NCBI GenBank assembly: GCA_947359465.1
Contig: OX375873.1
Span: 42,938,437-43,002,436 of the forward strand
Length of the DNA stretch: 64,000 bases
Reading direction: 5' to 3'
Source: Metellina segmentata
Lineage: Eukaryota > Arthropoda > Arachnida > Araneae > Tetragnathidae
A program made the position numbers and the translations under genes. Position 1 is the stretch's first letter; each line of letters starts with the position of its first letter. Shown one piece after another: positions 44,158 through 55,200 of the stretch. The notes beneath the pieces were generated by a model. It was not told where the DNA came from and did not search any database. It saw only the letters and a program-made list of their open reading frames with translations.

Positions 44158-45660
44158 CAGGGTGGTCCCGAATTCATGGTACAAACTTTAATGGTAGGTA
44201 CAGGACATTGTAACAATGATTTATTGTATAGGAATGTATAGTCGCAAGTGACGCGGTGAGGCGAAAACAGGGGAAATAACGGTCGAAAGGAAAAACAAAG
44301 ATTTTATTGAAAGCGTTGTTGACAAGTGTCATGTTTACAGTAATTGTTCAAAATTGCGTCCACCAGTATCGATACATGCTTGACAGCGTCGGTGGAGCGA
44401 TTGGCGTACACGTTCAAAGATGCCTGGTATTTCACGCACACCTGCAGCAGCTACAGATAAGCGAGCGACGAGATCCTCATCTGAGTCAACTGGAGTCTCA
44501 TAAACAAGATGCTTTAGATGTCCCCATAAAAAGTAATCGAGGCTCGATAAATCGGGAGATCGGGGTGGCCAAGGGACTGGTCCACCACGCCCAATCCATC
44601 GAGTACCAAACGTGGCATTCAGGTAATTCCGTACATCAATGCTGAAGTGTGCTGGCGCCCCATCGTGCTGAAACCACATGCGGTTACGAATGGCGATCGG
44701 AACATCATGCAGCAGTTGTGGTAACACTTCTTTCAGAAAAATAAGATAGCTTCCGCCAGTGAGCCGCGTGGGTAGTAAGTATGGGCCAATCAAAAAGTCG
44801 TTCACAATACCAGCCCACACATTAATACTGAAACGTTGTTGAAACGCATGTCGACGCGTTGCATGTGGATTATCGGTTGCCCACACATGGGAATTGTGCG
44901 CATTAAAGACACCCTCGCGTGAAAATGTCGCTTCATCTGTAAATAGCACATAATCTACGAAATCCAGCTGCAACGCACATTGCTGCATCACCCACAGGCA
45001 GAAGTTCACGCGGTGAGGATAATCTGCCGGATTCAATGCTTGTACTTTCTGAAAATGGAAGGGGTGTAAGCGATTTTCGTTTAACACTCTGCATACAGTC
45101 TGATGACTCACACCTACGTCACGCGCAACAGTTCTTGTGCTTGACTCGGGTCTATCAGCCACAATGTTCAAGATGCTTTCTTCCAGCCTTGGAGTGCGTA
45201 CAGCTCTTACTCGACCAGCGCCATGTCTGTTGACGTCGAACGCACCTGTTTCACAAAGTTGACGATGTAACCGTTGAAAAATTCTATGATCCGGCATTCG
45301 TCGATCAGGATACTCCGCGCGATACATTCGTAACGCAGCTCTGCCGTTACCATTTGCACGGCCGTACATGTAATGCATGTCTGCTTTTTCTGCATACGTA
45401 AAGTCACCCATCGTCTACGGCAGCACAATTGTGAATGGCGCTTTTCCCTACTGCGATGCATCATGTTCAACAGCGGCTAGACATCTACTGCCCTCTACCG
45501 GCAATGATACCAACCGATCACTCCATTTCTCTTTCCTTTTATTTCCCCTGTTTACGCCTCACCGCGTCACTTGCGACTATACATTCCTATACAATAAATC
45601 ATTGTTACAATGTCCTGTACCTACCATTAAAGTTTGTACCATGAATTCGGGACCACCCTG
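44158..45660 (-). mobile_element. intact DD41D mariner-type transposon, 1503 bp
   Basis: The ends read CAGGGTGGTCCCGAATTCAT on both strands. The terminal inverted repeats extend 122 bp (44158-44279 and 45539-45660) with one mismatch that I can see. TA flanks both sides (44156-44157 and 45661-45662). The single gene inside is an uninterrupted transposase. High TIR identity and an open gene point to recent movement. It is inserted in the repeat at 44008-48220, which is therefore older. Confidence 0.93.
44335..45411 (-). CDS. DD41D transposase (IS630-Tc1-mariner superfamily)
   Basis: This uninterrupted 358-residue protein should bind the inverted ends of its own element and cut and rejoin DNA in the nucleus. 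Residues 1-60 (starting MGDFTYAEKADMHYMYG) match the N-terminal helix-turn-helix domain (DUF4817 type) of many arthropod mariner-like proteins. A second helix-turn-helix covers about 74-112 (STRTVARDVGVSHQTVCRVL). The catalytic triad is complete: D159 in LFTDEATFS, D250 in WFQHDGAPAHF and D292 in SSLDYFLWG. Forty-one residues separate the last two, which puts it in the DD41D group (rosa/VISITOR type) and not DD34E or DD37D. WPPRSPDL precedes the third Asp as usual. Length is normal for the group. The gene starts about 250 bp inside the element end. Confidence 0.9.
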   Translation of the reverse strand: MGDFTYAEKADMHYMYGRANGNGRAALRMYRAEYPDRRMPDHRIFQRLHRQLCETGAFDVNRHGAGRVRAVRTPRLEESILNIVADRPESSTRTVARDVGVSHQTVCRVLNENRLHPFHFQKVQALNPADYPHRVNFCLWVMQQCALQLDFVDYVLFTDEATFSREGVFNAHNSHVWATDNPHATRRHAFQQRFSINVWAGIVNDFLIGPYLLPTRLTGGSYLIFLKEVLPQLLHDVPIAIRNRMWFQHDGAPAHFSIDVRNYLNATFGTRWIGRGGPVPWPPRSPDLSSLDYFLWGHLKHLVYETPVDSDEDLVARLSVAAAGVREIPGIFERVRQSLHRRCQACIDTGGRNFEQLL

Positions 45661-46087
45661 TATATATATAAAAAACCCACCAATGTTTTTACTCTTTTTT
45701 TAAACTACTGACAGTCAAAGAAATAGGAAAGGTTGTAATCAATTTTGGTTATAATTTGGATTTTCTTTTATCACAGAACCTGTGAATTTTTTTGCAAAGT
45801 GGGCTTCTCGTCTCAATGCTAAGTATCAGGCTATTTGCACACATATCAATTTCGGTCGTGCGGTAAAATATCATATGATAAATTCTTTGGTAGCACGAAG
45901 AAGAGTATGGGAGCTTATACATGGTTCGATCGACACACGACACAATCTCCGTTTTCGCTTGGCTCTTGTCCACGGCCACTACAGCAGACTGCTGTCGTGG
46001 TTTATTTTGTTTGAGAAACAAAACAAATCCAAAGTTTTGACTGCGGTGTTACGGCTTTTTTGTTCTCCGGTCCAAGTTTCTATCCAG

Positions 46088-48218
46088 GGTTCCCATGGTC
46101 CTTGAATTTCGTTTTCCTAACTAGGGGCCCTTGAAAATTACGAAACTTGAAAGTACTTGATTTTTTTGACTAGTACATAATTACGTTGGAACTTGTGTCC
46201 AAACTAGTTTCCTTCAGGGCAGGTGCACAATTTGAGCGTCATTCTGAAGTGTTACGTGTTTTGACACCACGTTTTAAATATATATGAACAACCATAATGG
46301 GTGATGTATACATGTACCACGTGATATGTATATATGAACACACAAGGTCATACACCATGTTTCATTGACGCGTCGTCCCATCGCTTTTTTGCATTAAATA
46401 TACAAACATGAAAGAGTTCCGCCTCTTTAAACATTTCTTAAAATTGTCTCGGGGATTGATGAAGAAATACAAAGAAAATATTAAGGTTTTTGAAAGGGGT
46501 CACTGTTTTTTTTTTTTTTTCACTTTTATATTATTACAAAAATTATACAATTGACGTCGTACGTTCAAGAATGAAAACTTAACAGTTTAGGATACTGAAT
46601 TATCCGTTTTCGTAAAACGAAGAAGTTTCTTCAAGAACACTCACAATTAGGGCTTTGCATAAAATTCGGACTACCTGAGGTAAAATTTTCCGCAGATTTC
46701 AAATCCGTTAAAATGTTTGCTCTATTTTTACGATCGCGAAAATAGAAAACCTCAAATACACATTTTTTGTGTTCCTAATGAATATCTTCGTCAAATGTGG
46801 CAGAATTCGTACTGCGAAAATATAAAAGTTACAGTTGAAAAATTATTTATTTACAGAAAAGCACATTTAAGGTATCCTTGTAAAATTTTCTGCAGATTTC
46901 AAATCCGTTGAAATTTTTACCGTCTTTAACGATTGTAAAGATAGCATGGTTCCCACGCCTTTGTCCAAAAAAAATTCAAGGACTTTTCAAAAAATATTTT
47001 GTTTGAGAAACAAAACAAATCCAAAGTTTTGACTGCACAGTGTTACAGCTTTTTTGTTCTCCGGTCCAAGATTCTATCTTCACGATCGTTAAAGACAGTA
47101 AAAATTTCAACGGATTTGAAATCTGCAGAAAATTTTACAAGGATACCTTAAATGTGCTTTTCTGTAAATAAATAATTTTTCAATTGTAACTTTTATATTT
47201 TCGCAGTACGAATTCGGCCACATTTGACGAAGATATTCATTAGGTAATTGGTAATTTTAGTTAACGTCGTACTAGAGCAACGCAACGGGCTATTGACGAG
47301 GACAACACTTCGTAATTTTGAACCACGGTCAGATGACGAAGCAACATCTGAGCTGGTACCCCCACTCTCCAAACTTCCACGCCAACCCAACGTGAGTACT
47401 TTCGGCCACGACAGATTTAAGGTACACCAGCCGCCTCTACACCATACGTTTACAAACATCCATGCCCGGACCCGGATTCGAACCAGGAACCTTCCGATAT
47501 TCATTAGGAACACAAAAAATGTGTATTAGAGGTTTTCTATTTTCGCGATCGTTAAAAATAGAGCAAACATTTTAACGGATTTGAAATCTGCGGAAAATTT
47601 TACCTCAGGTATTCCGAATGTTATGCAAAGCCCGAATTGTGAGTGTTCTTGAAGAAACTTCTTCGTTTTACGAAAACGGATAATTCAGTATCATAAACTG
47701 TTAAGTTTTCATTCTTGAACGTACGACGTCAATTGTATAATTTTTGTAATAATATAAAAGTGAAAAAAAAAAAACAGTGACCCCCTTCAAAAACCTTAAT
47801 ATTTTCTTTGTATTTCTTAATCAATCCCCGAGACAATTTTAAGAAATGTTCAAAGAGGCGGAACTCTTTCATGTTTGTATATTTAATTCAAAAAAGCGAT
47901 GGGACGACGCGTCAATGAAACATGGTGTATGACCTTGTGTTCATATATACATATCACGTGGTTCATGTATACATCACCCATTATGGTTGTTCATATATAT
48001 TTAAAACGTGGTGTCAAAACACGTAACACTTCAGAATGACGCTCGAATTACGCACCTGCCGTGAAGGAAACTAGTTTGGACACAAATTCCAACGCAATTA
48101 TGTACTAGTCAAAAAAATCAAGTATTTTCAAGGACTTTTTTTACCAAGTTTCGTAATTTTCAAGGGCCCCTAGTTAGGAAAACAAAATTCAAGGACTTTT
48201 CAAGGACCGTGGGAACCG
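46088..48218. repeat. 2.1-kb palindrome with ~0.86-kb arms
   Basis: The left arm 46088-46947 and right arm 47074-48218 are inverted copies. Matching landmarks include TCTCGGGGATTGATGAAGAA against its inverse near 47820, and GACGCGTCGTCCCATCGC near 46369 against 47900. The spacer (about 126 bp) holds an internal CATGGTTCCCAC end. The right arm is longer because a SINE with its 13-bp duplication sits in it. The short open frames here are artefacts. Confidence 0.85.
47245..47495 (-). mobile_element. tRNA-derived SINE in one palindrome arm
   Basis: A perfect 13-bp duplication GATATTCATTAGG (47232-47244 and 47496-47508) flanks it. The other arm has the site unoccupied, which dates this insertion after the palindrome formed. 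The B box (GGTTCGAATCC) is present, but the A box is missing, and about 45 bp near the 3' part are deleted compared with 14037-14372. Confidence 0.9.
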
Positions 48219-48573
48219 TGATCCACAATAACTTTGAGGATTGATGGATGGTCCTCTGTTTGCAATGACCCCATCATAGTAACTATTCACGCTGGCAAGA
48301 ACGGATACCTCTTAAACGTAGTTGACTGTGGAGCAGAAAAGACGGCAGAATACTGTGTTGAAATAGCATATTCTGCAATTGAGGAGGTTAAAGAAAAATA
48401 TGATAAAATGTTTCTGCTTTGTGCTCAGACAATGAAAATAAGATGAAAAAAAAATGAAGGAATTGGTACAAATAAGATATCCCGATATTTTAACCTACGG
48501 ATGCTCAGCGCATTACCTAAATCTTTTAGAGAAGGCAGGGACGTGCCAACGTTTTGAATAGATGGGGGGCGAG

Positions 48574-48957
48574 CATAGGCGTAACTAGGGTTGTTGAATT
48601 GGGGAGGGGGGGGGGGGAAATCCACCCGAAAAGTACCCCTGTAAAAAATGGGAAGAATAAATTAATTATATTAATATTGATTAATTATTAATAATAAATT
48701 ATAAACAGTTAATTAATTTACATTAAAAGATATTCAAATATTAACACTTGATTTTTTAAAATCATATATTTTTTTTCTTTATACAATATTTACTAAATGA
48801 CGTTTAGGTGAATTTTAAAACTTACAATACATTTAAATTAGAAATTAAAACGTCTATTTTTCTGTAAACGTCTCGATTCTGAACTTTTTTTATTTATATT
48901 TGATTTGCTTGTAGCACATGGGTAAAAATTATTTCGATTCTGACTCTGCCGCCTATG
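48574..48957. mobile_element. putative MITE with CATAGGCG ends
   Basis: Left end CATAGGCGTAACTAGGG and right end GCCGCCTATG are short inverted repeats, with G-rich sequence just inside the left end. Flanking duplications are not clear, so the call is tentative. Confidence 0.35.
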
Positions 48958-49169
48958 AGTGCTCATAATTTTTTACAACAGAATCTATATTTAAAAATTC
49001 GGTTTCAATGAAGCACAGTAGGCAATATTTTTAAAAACCAATGAAATAAGATAAACATTAATTTTAAAAAGTTAAAAACTAATAACAATAATTAAAATAT
49101 AAAATGTACTTGAAAATTTGGTTTAAAAAAGCATAATTCACAATAATAAAAAATTCCATTTTTAATCGA

Positions 49170-49375
49170 AAAGTTTTCCTTTGACCTTTTACTCTGCATA
49201 ATCTGGTATGAGTTCTTTAAAACAAAATTTATAACAAAACTCATTTTCGATAGTTATAGTCAATCTACTTAGTCTATGTAGAGTGATTGTGGATCTGAAA
49301 TAATTTTTGATGATTTTTAATTTGGAAAAACTTTTTTCACCACTTGCAACTTACATAGGCAATGTTTTAAAATTC
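49170..49375 (-). pseudogene. hAT transposase C-terminal fragment
   Basis: The minus strand reads VASGEKSFSKLKIIKNYFRS, then TITLHRLSRLTITIENEF, and ends near PDYAE. This follows the hATC dimerisation region (xxxERSFSKLKLIKNYLRST...RLSxL...E) of the zinc-finger/hAT type found in arthropods. No other domain of this copy is recognisable, and a SINE follows at 49506. Confidence 0.7.
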
Positions 49376-49505
49376 TAAGAGTGCAATATTAATATAAATA
49401 TGAAAGATAATAATAAACCCCTGCGGAAAATTATATTAAAAATTCCTCGTTTTTTCGAGAATGAGGAATTTTTCTATTAATTAAATTTTAAGGCTCATAT
49501 GTCGG

Positions 49506-49824
49506 TAATTGGTAATTATTAGTTAATATAGTATTTGAGCAACACAACGTGCTATTGGCGACGGTCCGGGATTAATCCTTTAAGGAAAAGATCCGAGGAC
49601 AACACCTCGTAATTTTGAACCACGGTCAGATGACGAAACAACACCTGAGCTAGCACCCCACTCTCCAAACTTTCACACCAACCCAACGTGAGATCGACAG
49701 ATTTAAGGTGCAACAGCCGCCTCTACGCCATACGCTTACAAACATCCATGCCCCGACCCGGATTCGAACCTGGAACCTTCCGATCTAGATGCTAACACCT
49801 TAACCACTATACCGGTTGGTCGGC
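49506..49824 (-). mobile_element. tRNA-derived SINE, full-length copy
   Basis: It is flanked by GGCTCATATGTCGG (49492-49505) and GGCTCATATATCGG (49825-49838), a 14-bp duplication with one mismatch. The minus strand begins GCCGACCAACCGGTATAGTG, followed by GTTAAGGTGTTAG (A-box region) and GGTTCGAATCC (B box). The tail is AATTACCAATTACC. With 14037-14372 it defines the family, about 320-336 bp long. Confidence 0.9.
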
Positions 49825-50059
49825 GGCTCATATATCGGACGAAAGTTTGGAATATAATGGTTCAGGTAGCCAATTTATTAGATTTATTATTGTCTAACAT
49901 TTATCAAAACTTAATTTTTACTGCTTAGCGACCGCAAATTTTGTTCATACTACTTATATGAAAATAAGAATGTTTTTGTTAACTACAACTTGGAATAGGT
50001 ATTTTTATTGGAAACCCGTTTTTCGATAATTGGGTATTACTGTTGTTTTAAGTTAGAAT

Positions 50060-50275
50060 TATTTAAGAATCTCTCTATATTAAAAAGAGTTACCACCGCC
50101 GCTGTCGCAGGATTGAAAACTGGGTTTTTTCACTCGGTTCTCAAGATGGTTCGTCGATTGAGTACAGATCAGAATATTACGAGATTAACATGGTTTATTC
50201 AAAATTGTACTGGGAACAAAATGGAGATGGTTTTTTTACTGATGCGGCCATTAGTTTAGGGTGCATTAAGTGTTA
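50060..50275. repeat. flanking repeat, copy A
   Basis: It matches 62005-62228 in the same orientation. Shared blocks are CTATATTAAAAA-AGTTAC, ATTGAAAACT, AAATTGTACWGGGAACAA and CATTAGTTTA followed by GTGCATTAAGTGT. The two copies lie on either side of the satellite array. Confidence 0.65.
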
Positions 50276-50447
50276 AAGTAAAAAAAAGCGAAATCACTTA
50301 CGACAGGAGTGTTGGTTTGCAAAGCAACAAGTTTTATCAATGCACTGTTCTCATGTTACCGTCACTTAATTACTTCACAAATTCAAGAGTTCACTTTCAA
50401 AACATTATTCTCGGAACCTCACTCGTCAAGGAAATTCGTAAGACTAA

Positions 50448-51429
50448 CGGCCATATTCACAAGTCTCGAGTTAACTCGAGGATCAGTTGATCCGCGAGTA
50501 AGAGTTAACTCGAGGATTATCAAAAACGGTATTCTCAAACGGCGTGTTAAGTGATCCGGGGATTAAAATGAGACGCTAGCTGTGATTGGCTACCTCACGA
50601 TCACGTGGTATTGTTTACATTGGTTACGACGCCCCAATATGCATTCGTACTGATCAAGCACGTACTTCACCGTAGAATTGATTCCAAATTGTGAATAAAT
50701 AGGACTCGCACAGCATTTTAATATGGGTTTGGGAAAAGAAATGCAAAGGTATTTATTTCAAATTGGATTTTTATGGAAACCTAAATTTGGCAAGAAAGAA
50801 TTGTACACAATGTCTTGACAGATGTATGTAATCTGATTATCTTTATACTTGTCAGTATGGGTGTGTGTTGGTGTCGTGAAAAGTAACTTGCATTGTCAAT
50901 TTTCTTTCATTCGTAATAAATCAACAGAATAATTTTTATTCTACGAATTTTTGTATCTGCCATGGTCGTTTTCTACCGTTCGCTCTCTCCGACTTATAGG
51001 ACAGAGGTGGCGCCATCTATCTTTTCGCTAAGCTGCTTGTTTAAGATTTACGCAGCTACCTTTATTTTCATTTTTCTTTTGGATTTCAATAAAAATATGT
51101 TTAAATTTTTCTATTTAAGCAATATTATGATGATAAGATGAGCTGCTATGTAGAAGGTGCTCCGTAATGACAGATCCAGTCCAGTCGTCGAAAGAATACT
51201 GTAATTGAGCATAGAATGAAATTTGTCCTCCATTTTGCTTTTCCAAAAAAGATGGTACTGCGCATGCGTTAAATGTAACCCGCGAGTTAACTCGCCGATT
51301 TCGGAGGATCAAAATGTAACACCGAAACGGCAGTTTAAACCACGGATCAGGACTTGTGAATACGGTTTTTTCGATAACTCGCGGATTATCGTTGATCCTC
51401 GAGTTAACTCGGCCTTGTGAATACGGCCG
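50448..51429. mobile_element. Harbinger-like non-autonomous element, 982 bp
   Basis: The ends CGGCCATATTCACAAG and, inverted, CGGCCGTATTCACAAG are flanked by TAA (50445-50447 and 51430-51432). The subterminal regions carry repeated GAGTTAACTCG motifs, including the perfect palindrome CTCGAGTTAACTCGAG at 50465-50480. No transposase was recognised. The 108-codon frame at 51115-51441 runs through the inverted end and is not coding. Confidence 0.75.
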
Positions 51430-51432
51430 TAA

Positions 51433-52261
51433 ATGATCCATCGGGCAAAAATTCAGAACAGTTCACTAGCAGGCAGTTTTCTCGTATTTACTTCAAATAA
51501 GAAAGCCGACAATTTAAAAGACCCTATATTGTAAATCATCAAAATAAGCAATGGCAGATTTGTTGCGATTTCCGGAATGCCCTTATCTTCAAACGATATT
51601 TCCGTCAGTTGGTCAGGCGCTTCTTGTCCAGTTTGGGACCTAGGGCAATAAAACCCTAACATACAATCCGTCAGTCGGTCATAAAAATAAATCGCTTTTC
51701 TCAAGACATGCCGTCAAAGACTTGGTCGAGCCCTACAATGCATTTAAAGGATTCGAAAATAAGATAATCATCTCGTAGCATTCAAGTTCGAGCACCACGT
51801 GAATTTGGGGGTAGAACCACTTTAAAGCCATAAAACAAAGTTATAAAGTATCGGTATGCTGGGCCACCTATCTCCACATATTCAAAGGAAGAATTTAATC
51901 TTTTGGTACCTTGGATCTTTGAAACAATTTTTTTTCACTTTTAGTTAAATATAAACTTTTACAACACAAATAAAATTTGTTCGAAGTTTCTTGATAAACT
52001 TTTCAAACATTTACGTGTTTTATGTTTATAGATATGGATATTGAGGCATGTGTGTGTGGAAATGTACTACGGAAATGACTGCGGTAGTTGTTTTGTTTTA
52101 ATTAAATGGTTTGCAGTAATTTGTCAATGTCGCCCAACTATCTTGAGTACATGCAGAGTGTTGACAATGCACGAAAATCTTCATGTACTATAATTTTTTA
52201 TTTGTTTTCATACATTATACATTTTTTGTACACTAATTTTGCGCCTCACCCACGAAATCGG
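51433..52261. other. no gene recognised
   Basis: Unique-looking sequence leading into the satellite. Frames are 83 codons or shorter without motifs. Confidence 0.35.
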
Positions 52262-55200
52262 CTGTCCAGAGCAAATGCAAGTTTGCACTCCTCTAGACCT
52301 GGGCCTGCATCTATTAACAGGAATTGAAATTAGTCCAAATTTGCTTTAACTGTACTTTTTAATGTTACTTTTGAAGTTAAAATGATGATAATGTTCCTTG
52401 ATAGTGTGTGTGTGGGGGGGGGGGGGCTAAATATGGCTTTCGCCACTTCTCCTCAGTGACAGGAGGGACCAAATACCCCCTGCCCTCCTGTTGACACGTG
52501 CCTGTTTGCCCTCCTCTAGATCTGGGCCTGCATTTATTGACAGGAAATGAAATCAGAGTCCAAATTTGCTTTAACGGTACTTTTTAATGTTAATTTTTAA
52601 GATAAAATGTTAATAATGTTCTCTGATAGTGTGTGTTTGGAGGGGCTAAATATGGCTTCTCCTCAGTGACGGGAGGGACCAAATACCCTCTGCCCCCCCC
52701 CCCCCTGTGTAGCAAATGCCTGTTTGCTCTCCTCCAGATCTGGGCCTGCATCTATTGACAGGAAATGAAATTAGTCCAAATTTGATTCAACGGTGCTGTT
52801 CAATGTTACTTTTGAAGTTAAAATGTTCCTTGATAGTGTGGAGGGGCTAAATATGGCTCTCGCCCCTTCTCAGTGACAGGAGGGACCAAATACCCTTTGC
52901 CCTCCTGTTGACAAGTGCCTGTTTGCCTTCCTCTGGATCTGGGCCTGCATCTATTGACAGGAAATGAAATCAGAGTCCAAATTTGCTTTAACGGTACTTT
53001 TTAATGTTAATTTTTAAGATAAAATGTTAATAATGTTCTCTGATAGTGTGTGTTTGTAGGGGCGAAATATGGCTTCTCCTCAGTGACGGGAGGGACCAAA
53101 TACCCTCTGCCCCTCCCTGTGTTGCAAATGCCTGTTTGCCCTCCTCCAGATCTGGGCCTGAATCTATTGACAGGAAATGAAATTAGTCCAAATTTGATTC
53201 AACGGTGCTGTTTAATGTTACTTTTGAAGTTAAAATGTTAATAATGTTCCTTGATATTGCGGAGGGGCGAAATATGGCTTTCGCCCCTTTTCCTCGGTGA
53301 CGGGTGGGACCAAATACCCTCTCCCCCCCCCCCTCTTTGTTGGCAAATGCCTGTTTGCCCTCCTCCAGATCTGGGTCTGCATCTATTGACAGGAAATGAA
53401 ATTAGACCAAATTTGATTCAACGGTGCTGTTTAATGTTACTTTTGAAGTTAAAATGTTAATAATGTTACTTGATATTGCGGAGGGGCGAAATATGGCTTT
53501 CGCCCCTTTTCCTCGGTGACGGGTGGGACCAAATACCCTCTCCCCCCCCCCCTCTTTGTTGGCAAATGCCTGTTTGCCCTCCTCCAGATCTGGGTCTGCA
53601 TCTATTGACAGGAAATGAAATTAGACCAAATTTGATTCAACGGTGCTGTTTAATGTTACTTTTGAAGTTAAAATGTTAATAATGTTCCTTGATAGTGTGG
53701 AGTGGCTAAATATGGCTTTCGCCCCTTCACCTCAGTGACGGGAAGGACCAAATACCCTCTGCCCCCCCCCCTGTTGGCAAATGCCTGTTTGCCCTCCTCC
53801 AGATCTGGGTCTGCATCTATTGACAGGAAATGAATTTAGTCCAAATTTGATTCAACGGTGCTGTTCAATGTTACTTTTGAAGTTAAAATGTTCCTTGATA
53901 GTGTGGAGGGGCTAAATATGGCTCTCGCCCCTTCTCAGTGACAGGAGGGACCAAATACCCTTTGCCCTCCTGTTGACAAGTGCCTGTTTGCCTTCCTCTG
54001 GATCTGGGCCTGCATCTATTGACAGGAAATGAAATTCGAGTCGAAATTTGCTTTAACTGTACTTTTTAGTGTTAATGTTGAAGATAAAATGTTAATAATG
54101 TTCTCTGATAGTGTGTGTGTGGAGGGGCGAAATATGGCTTTCGCCCCCTTCTCCTCAGTGACGGGAGGGACCAAATACCCTCTGCCCCCCCCCCCTGTTG
54201 GCAAATGCCTGTTTGCCCTCCTCCAGATCTGGGTCTGCATCTATTGACAGGAAATTATATTAGTCCAAATTTGCTTCAACGGTACTGTTTAATGTTATTT
54301 TTGAAGTTAAAATGTTTTAATGTTCTTTGATATTTTGGAGGGGCGATATATGGTTTTCGCCCCTTCTCCTCAGTGACCAAATACCCGATGCCCACCCCCC
54401 TTTGTTGGCAAATGCCTGTTTGCCCTCCTCCAGATCTGGGCCTGCATCTATTGACAGGAAATGAAATTAGTCCAAATTTGATTCAACGGTGCTGTTTAAT
54501 GTTACTTTTGAATTTAAAATGTAAAAAATGGCCCTTGATAGTGTGGAGGGGCTAAATATGGCTTTCGCCCCTTCTCCTCAGTGACCAAATACCCTCTGCC
54601 CCCCCCCCCATCGGCAAATGCCTGTTTGCCCTCCTCCAGATCTGGGTCTGCATCTATTGACAGGAAATTATATTAGTCCAAATTTGCTTCAACGGTACTG
54701 TTTAATGTTATTTTTGAAGTTAAAATGTTCTTTGATATTTTGGAGGGGCGATATATGGCTTTCGCCCCTTCTCCTCAGTGACCAAATACCCGATGCCCAC
54801 CCCCCTTTGTTGGCAAATGCCTGTTTGCCCTCCTCCAGATCTGGGCCTGCATCTATTGACAGGAAATGAAATTAGTCCAAATTTGATTCAACGGTGCTGT
54901 TCAATGTTACTTTTGAAGTTAAAATGTTCCTTGATAGTGTGGAGGGGCTAAATATGGCTCTCGCCCCTTCTCAGTGACAGGAGGGACCAAATACCCTTTG
55001 CCCTCCTGTTGACAAGTGCCTGTTTGCCTTCCTCTGGATCTGGGCCTGCATCTATTGACAGGAAATGAAATCAGAGTCCAAATTTGCTTTAACGGTACTT
55101 TTTAATGTTAATTTTTAAGATAAAATGTTAATAATGTTCTCTGATAGTGTGTGTTTGTAGGGGCGAAATATGGCTTCTCCTCAGTGACGGGAGGGACCAA

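Larger units (their letters stand above)
44008..48220. mobile_element. CATGGTTCCCAC-family element, long composite copy
   Basis: It begins CATGGTTCCCAC and ends, inverted, CACGGTTCCCAC, flanked by a perfect 6-bp ATCCAC. The first 570 bp (after removal of the DD41D transposon) match the left half of 41822-42932. The remainder, from about 46088, is a large palindrome made of two inverted copies of the element's right half. Another internal CATGGTTCCCAC end lies at about 46948. A simple transposon does not have this structure, so a rearrangement or insertion of one copy into another is likely. Confidence 0.7.
43603..48554 (+). pseudogene. BED zinc-finger hAT transposase gene, split by a 4.2-kb insertion
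   Basis: The first part (43603-43743) reads GCKHCYTELTSKVERIRAHL, a BED-type zinc finger with its last Cys lost to a stop. The reading then decays up to 44007. After the inserted element, the transposase continues at 48227 with ITLRIDGWSSVCNDPIIVTI, the hAT/DUF659 region, then VDCGAEKTAEYCVEIAYSAI. After a short frameshift, YPDILTYGCSAHYLNLLEKA follows (to about 48550), the motif after the second catalytic Asp. The C-terminal dimerisation domain is not found downstream on this strand. The insertion is marked by ATCCAC on both sides (44002-44007 and 48221-48226). Confidence 0.75.

Noticed and set aside
46948..47073. Palindrome spacer considered as a CRISPR-like or integron-like structure
   Set aside because: The sequence is clearly eukaryotic transposon DNA, and no regularly spaced short direct repeats are present.
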